Source: Nocardioides conyzicola
GTDB lineage: Bacteria; Actinomycetota; Actinomycetes; Propionibacteriales; Nocardioidaceae
Direction: 5' to 3'
DNA: 64,000 bases
NCBI RefSeq assembly: GCF_039543825.1
Contig: NZ_BAABKM010000002.1
Location: forward strand, 340,094-404,093
Of the stretch, positions 57,519-64,000 are shown in pieces; position 1 is the stretch's first letter; each line of letters opens with the position of its first letter. A program made the translations under genes and the position numbers. Under the pieces are notes generated by a model, which saw only the letters and a program-made list of their open reading frames with translations, made no database searches and was not told where the DNA came from.

Positions 57519-59316
57519 CGTTGGCCGCGAGGCGCTCGAGCTCTTCGTCCACGACCGACGGGTCGAGCTTGGTGAAGATCGGGCTGGGCTTGCCGATCGG
57601 CGTGCCGGCCACGAGCGGCTTGCGCTCCCAGGCCGGGAAGCCGGAGTAGTCGCCCGTGATCACCGGGTACGGCGCCCCGCCGTCCAGGTCCTCGACGTCC
57701 TCGATGTGGGGCATCGGCGCGATGTCGCCCGCGCCGCCGAGAGCCTTGTCGACCTCGTTGGCGGCGAACGGCAGGAACGGGCTGAGGACCAGGTTGAGGT
57801 CGGCCACGCACTGCGCCATCACCGACAGGATCGTGGCGAGCCGCTCGCGGTCGGCCGGGTCCTTCGCGAGCTTCCACGGCTCGGAGTCCGACACGTACTT
57901 GTTGACCTCGGCGACGGTGCGCATCGCCTCGCCGATCGCCTGCTTCTGCCGGTGCCGGGCGATCAGGTCGCCGACGACGCCGAACGCGGCGTCCACGGTG
58001 TCGAGGATCGTCTGGTCCTCGGCGGTCAGCGTGCCGGCCTGCGGGAGCTCGCCGAAGTTCTTGGAGATCAAGGTGGCCGTGCGGTTGACCAGGTTGCCCC
58101 AGCCCGCGACCAGCTCGTCGTTGGTGCGCCGGACGAACTCCGCCCAGGTGAAGTCGGAGTCCTGGGCCTCCGGGCCGGCCGCGGCGACGAAGTAGCGGAA
58201 CGCGTCGGGCTGGTAGCGGCTGAGCAGGTCGCGGACGTAGATCACGACCCGCTTGGAGGAGGAGAACTTCTTGCCCTCCATGGTCAGGAACTCGCTCGAC
58301 ACGACCTCGGTCGGCAGGTTGAGCTCGCCGTACTCGTGGAGCGTGCCGCCCTTGGACCCCTTGCCCGAGTAGGCCAGCAGCTCGGCCGGCCAGATCTGGC
58401 TGTGGAAGGTGATGTTGTCCTTGCCCATGAAGTAGTAGGACAGCGCCTCGGGGTCGTTCCACCACTGGCGCCAGGCGTCGTTGTCGCCGGTGCGGCGCGC
58501 CCACTCGATCGACGCGGACAGGTAGCCGATGACGGCGTCGAACCAGACGTAGAGCTTCTTGGTCGGGTTCTCCCGCCAGCCGTCGAGCGGGATCGCGATG
58601 CCCCAGTCGATGTCGCGGGTCATCGCCCGCGGGCGGATCTCCTTGAGGATGTTCTGGCTGAAGCGGATCACGTTGGGCCGCCAGGTCTCGGACGCGGCAC
58701 GCTCGTCGAGCCACTCCCCCAGGGCGTCGGCCAGCGCCGGGAGATCGAGGAAGAAGTGCTGGGTCTCGATGAACTCCGGGACCTCGCCGTTGATCTTCGA
58801 CCTCGGGTTGATCAGGTCGATCGGGTCGAGCTGGTTGCCGCAGTTGTCGCACTGGTCGCCCCGCGCGTCGGGGTAGGCGCAGATGGGGCAGGTGCCCTCG
58901 ATGTAGCGGTCGGGCAGCGTGCGGCCCGTGGACGGCGAGATCGCGCCGAAGGTGGTCTGCTCGACGAAGTACCCGTTCTCGTACACGCCGAGGAACATCT
59001 GCTGCACGACGTGGTGGTGGTTGCGTGCCGAGGTCCGCGTGTAGAGGTCGTAGGTCAGCCCCAGGGACGTGAGGTCCTCGGCGATGATGCGGTGGTTCTG
59101 GTCGGCCAGCTCCTGCGGCGTCATGCCGGCCTCGCCGGCGGCGATCAGGATCGGGGTGCCGTGCTCGTCGGACCCGGAGACCATGAGCACGTCGTGGCCC
59201 GCCATCCGCATGTACCGACTGAAGACGTCGGAGGGCACACCGAAACCGGCCACGTGGCCGATGTGGCGCGGGCCGTTTGCGTACGGCCAGGCGACGGCGG
59301 ACAGGACTTTGCTCAT
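57511..59316 (-). CDS. metG: Methionine-tRNA ligase
   Basis: 601 residues. HIGH is at 18-21, the zinc knuckle reads [18 protein letters not shown], and the KMSKS loop is KFSSSK, as in many bacterial MetRS. A helical anticodon-binding domain occupies about 400-560; there is no C-terminal tRNA-binding extension. It charges tRNA-Met for initiation and elongation. The two genes downstream are overlapped or closely packed. Confidence 0.97.
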   Translation of the reverse strand: MSKVLSAVAWPYANGPRHIGHVAGFGVPSDVFSRYMRMAGHDVLMVSGSDEHGTPILIAAGEAGMTPQELADQNHRIIAEDLTSLGLTYDLYTRTSARNHHHVVQQMFLGVYENGYFVEQTTFGAISPSTGRTLPDRYIEGTCPICAYPDARGDQCDNCGNQLDPIDLINPRSKINGEVPEFIETQHFFLDLPALADALGEWLDERAASETWRPNVIRFSQNILKEIRPRAMTRDIDWGIAIPLDGWRENPTKKLYVWFDAVIGYLSASIEWARRTGDNDAWRQWWNDPEALSYYFMGKDNITFHSQIWPAELLAYSGKGSKGGTLHEYGELNLPTEVVSSEFLTMEGKKFSSSKRVVIYVRDLLSRYQPDAFRYFVAAAGPEAQDSDFTWAEFVRRTNDELVAGWGNLVNRTATLISKNFGELPQAGTLTAEDQTILDTVDAAFGVVGDLIARHRQKQAIGEAMRTVAEVNKYVSDSEPWKLAKDPADRERLATILSVMAQCVADLNLVLSPFLPFAANEVDKALGGAGDIAPMPHIEDVEDLDGGAPYPVITGDYSGFPAWERKPLVAGTPIGKPSPIFTKLDPSVVDEELERLAANGG

Positions 59317-59360
59317 GCGGTGATCCTATGGACCCGGCGCCAGCCGTTTGTCATCGGCGG

Positions 59361-59969
59361 CTAGCTGAAGTCGAGGTCCTCGGTGCGGCTGCGCTTCAGC
59401 TCGTAGAAGTGCTCGAAGGCCGAGAGGGTGACGAACGCGTCCCACATCTTGCCGGCGTCCTCGCCCTTCGGCGCCTTGCTGATGACGGGGCCGAAGAAGG
59501 CGTGGCCGTTGAAGGCGATGGTCGGGGTGCCGACCTCGTTGCCGACCTGGTCCATGCCGCGCCGGTGCGACTCGCGGATGGCGTCGTCGTACGACGAGTC
59601 GTCCATCGCGTCCGCGAGCGACACGTCGAGGCCGGCCTCCTCGAGCGCCGCCTCGATCATCGGGCGGTCCTTGTCCTGCTTCTCGACGTGGATGCGGGTG
59701 CCGAGCGCGGTGTAGAGCGGGAGCAGCGCCTCCTGGCCGTACTTCTCCTTGGCGGCCTGGACCACCCGCACCGGCTGCCAGGCGGTCTTCAGGAACTCGC
59801 GGTACTCGTCCGGGATGTCCTTGTCCTCGTTGAGGAACGCGAGGCTCATGATGTGCCAGGTCACCTCGATGTCGCGGACCTTCTCGACCTCGAGGATCCA
59901 CCGCGAGGTGATCCACGCGAACGGGCAGGCGGGGTCGAACCAGAAGTCGGCGTTGGTCTTCGCAGTCAT
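59361..59969 (-). CDS. DsbA/Rv2466c-like mycothiol-linked thioredoxin-fold protein
   Basis: 202 residues. FWFDPACPFAWITSRWILEV and VGTPTIAFNGHAFFGPVISK match the mycobacterial mycothiol-dependent nitroreductase Rv2466c and its relatives. The active site here is C-P-F-A, with alanine at the second cysteine position, so it would be a monothiol enzyme relying on an outside thiol, presumably mycothiol. It is cytosolic, without a signal peptide. Confidence 0.88.
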   Translation of the reverse strand: MTAKTNADFWFDPACPFAWITSRWILEVEKVRDIEVTWHIMSLAFLNEDKDIPDEYREFLKTAWQPVRVVQAAKEKYGQEALLPLYTALGTRIHVEKQDKDRPMIEAALEEAGLDVSLADAMDDSSYDDAIRESHRRGMDQVGNEVGTPTIAFNGHAFFGPVISKAPKGEDAGKMWDAFVTLSAFEHFYELKRSRTEDLDFS

Positions 59970-60006
59970 ACCTGGTGCAAAGCCCCCGCGTGCCCGACTA
60001 TTCCCG

Positions 60007-61362
60007 TCAGGTCAGGACGGACAGGGCGAGCCCGGCGAGCGCGGAGACGCCGAGCGTGCGCAGCACCGACCAGCGCCACCGGAACACCATCAGCAGGGCG
60101 ACCGGCAGCAGCACGAACGACTCCCAGACGTAGGAGTCCCAGACCGGCACCAGCAGCCCGAGGTGATCCGCTCCCCAGCGGCGCGACTCCGCGAAGAGGG
60201 TGTGGATCGCGAAGTAGAGCGCGAGGTTGGCGATCACGCCGACGACCGCGGCGGTCACCCCCGTCAGCGCGGCGGACAGCGTCGCGTTGTCGCGCAGGCG
60301 CTCGACGTACGGCGCCCCCAGGAAGATGAAGAGGAAGCTCGGCACGAAGGTCACCCACACGACGACCACGGAGGCCAGCACGCCTGCGACCCACGGGTCG
60401 AGGCTGCCGGGGTCACGGTAGGCGCCGAGGAACGCCACGAACTGCACGACCATGATCAGCGGACCGGGCGTCGACTCGGCGAGGGCGAGGCCCTTGGTCA
60501 TCTCCCCGGCCGTCACCCAGCCGAACGTGCCGACCGCCGCCTGGGCGACGTACGCGAGCACGGCGTAGGCACCGCCGAAGGTCACCAGGGCCATGCCGCC
60601 GAAGAAGACACCCTGGTCCAGGAACACCGACGTGCCCCCGTCGGCGACGATCCAGGCGACCGCCACCGGCCCGACCCACGCGACGAGTCCGACGGCCAGG
60701 ATCAGGAGGTTGCGGCGCGCCGACGGCGGCGCCCGGTGCAGTGCTTCGTCGGGCACCAACGGGGAGTCGGCGCCCGGGTCCGCCGGCAGCACGGGCGCGA
60801 CCATGACGTCCGGGAAGCGCCGGCCGACCAGCCAGCCGACCAGCCCGGCCGCGAAGACCACGAGCGGGAAGGGCACCGCCAGCACGGCGAGGGCGAGGAA
60901 CGCCGCGCCCGCGATCGCCACCAGCCCACGGTGCCCGAGCGCGCGCCCACCGATCCTGACGACGGCCTGCACCACGACCGCGACCACCGCCGGGGCGAGG
61001 CCGACGAACAGTCCGGTCACGAGGGTGGTGTCACCCTGCGCGACGTACACGGCCGACAGCGCCAGCAACGCGACGAACCCGGGCAGGACGAAGAGGACGC
61101 CCGCGATCAGGCCGCCGGCCCACCCGTTGAGCAGCCAGCCGGTGTAGACGGCGAGCTGCTGCGCCTCGGGCCCCGGGAGCAGCATGCAGTAGCTGAGCGC
61201 GTGCAGGAACCGGCGCTCCCCGATCCACCGGCGCTCGTCGACGAGCTCACGCTGCATCACCGCGATCTGACCCGCTGGTCCGCCGAAGGTCTGGAGCGAG
61301 ATCAGGAACCACGCCTTGGTCGCCGCCGACAGGGGGACGACGTGACGCTCCGGGTCGCTCAC
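60007..61362 (-). CDS. chrA: Chromate transporter (ChrA, long-chain, two CHR halves)
   Basis: 451-residue membrane protein made of two homologous CHR domains. The first half shows LISLQTFGGPAGQIAVMQRELVDERRW and MLLPGPEAQQLAVYTGW; the second shows GGMALVTFGGAYAVLAYVAQ and LALAESTPGPLIMVVQFVAF. Long ChrA proteins export chromate by an ion-coupled mechanism. No chromate regulator was seen next to it. Confidence 0.93.
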   Translation of the reverse strand: MSDPERHVVPLSAATKAWFLISLQTFGGPAGQIAVMQRELVDERRWIGERRFLHALSYCMLLPGPEAQQLAVYTGWLLNGWAGGLIAGVLFVLPGFVALLALSAVYVAQGDTTLVTGLFVGLAPAVVAVVVQAVVRIGGRALGHRGLVAIAGAAFLALAVLAVPFPLVVFAAGLVGWLVGRRFPDVMVAPVLPADPGADSPLVPDEALHRAPPSARRNLLILAVGLVAWVGPVAVAWIVADGGTSVFLDQGVFFGGMALVTFGGAYAVLAYVAQAAVGTFGWVTAGEMTKGLALAESTPGPLIMVVQFVAFLGAYRDPGSLDPWVAGVLASVVVVWVTFVPSFLFIFLGAPYVERLRDNATLSAALTGVTAAVVGVIANLALYFAIHTLFAESRRWGADHLGLLVPVWDSYVWESFVLLPVALLMVFRWRWSVLRTLGVSALAGLALSVLT

Positions 61363-61424
61363 GCGGCCATGATGCCCGCTCTCTGCTTTTCACCGGCGCG
61401 CGCCCGGGTGGCAGGATGCTTCGC

Positions 61425-63974
<2,550 letters not shown>

Positions 63975-63979
63975 CCAAC

Positions 63980-63998
63980 GCCGAGTCGGCGCCAGTTT
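63980..63998. repeat. Second copy of palindromic element, cut by window end
   Basis: GCCGAGTCGGCGCCAGTTT is identical to the first 19 bases of the arm at 23072-23090. It begins five bases after the pepN stop and runs into the window edge, so its second arm cannot be seen. Confidence 0.8.
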
Positions 63999-64000
63999 GC

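Overview
The window is high-GC actinobacterial chromosome with the gene content of a Nocardioides-like member of the Propionibacteriales (inferred from gene families; no rRNA is present to confirm it). Supporting signs are MtrA, a WhiB2/WhmD-type regulator, coenzyme F420 genes, DUF222-HNH endonuclease, DUF3499, DUF3105, DUF5719 and TIGR03089 families, frequent GTG starts and many ATGA/GTGA gene overlaps. No tRNA, rRNA, CRISPR array or intact insertion sequence was seen.

1-19.9 kb is a core region that follows the Mycobacterium tuberculosis Rv3246c-Rv3264c order with insertions and losses: mtrA (cut by the window edge), ahcY, then an inserted cassette (SOS-box-linked HNH gene and two small hypotheticals between inverted repeat copies), a DUF808 membrane protein, an acyltransferase, the SIS isomerase / Trm112-like / manB trio, DUF3499, a metallopeptidase-fold protein, DUF5719, a large membrane glycosyltransferase, whiB, fbiA-fbiB, DUF3105, manC and TIGR03089.

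20-32.7 kb is cell-envelope biology. A secreted PGRP amidase with C-terminal FG-GAP/VCBS repeats is followed by a seven-gene minus-strand operon (31.3 to 23.2 kb): LCP ligase, two GT2 enzymes, UDP-galactopyranose mutase, GlfT2-type galactofuranosyltransferase and a Wzm/Wzt exporter. Together these can make, extend, export and attach a galactofuranose polymer. A second LCP gene diverges from the operon. Amidase and LCP promoters share a 19-nt element containing GTCACA-type repeats that resemble MtrA sites.

32.7-41.5 kb holds an enoyl-CoA hydratase, a DUF1990 remnant, a phenylacetate-CoA ligase, a 1,828-residue secreted M1-type aminopeptidase with 13 Ig-like repeats, and a dienelactone hydrolase.

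41.5-52.2 kb is an organosulfur-scavenging island: flavin reductase, a 28-codon coupled ORF, SsuD-like monooxygenase, SfnB-like protein, SfnG-like dimethylsulfone monooxygenase, DszC-like monooxygenase, LysR regulator, a MetQ-MetI-MetN-type importer, and a third DszC/SfnB-like enzyme. Several of its proteins contain almost no cysteine or methionine, as expected for genes used under sulfur starvation.

52.2-64 kb is mixed housekeeping: FadE-type acyl-CoA dehydrogenase, a secreted Ig-like protein, CoA-binding protein, ArfB, LysE exporter, methyltransferase, class I amidotransferase-like protein, metG, an Rv2466c-like thioredoxin-fold protein, ChrA and PepN. The window ends inside a second copy of a palindromic element that also follows the wzt gene at 23.1 kb. 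No stretch longer than about 300 bases lacks a gene.
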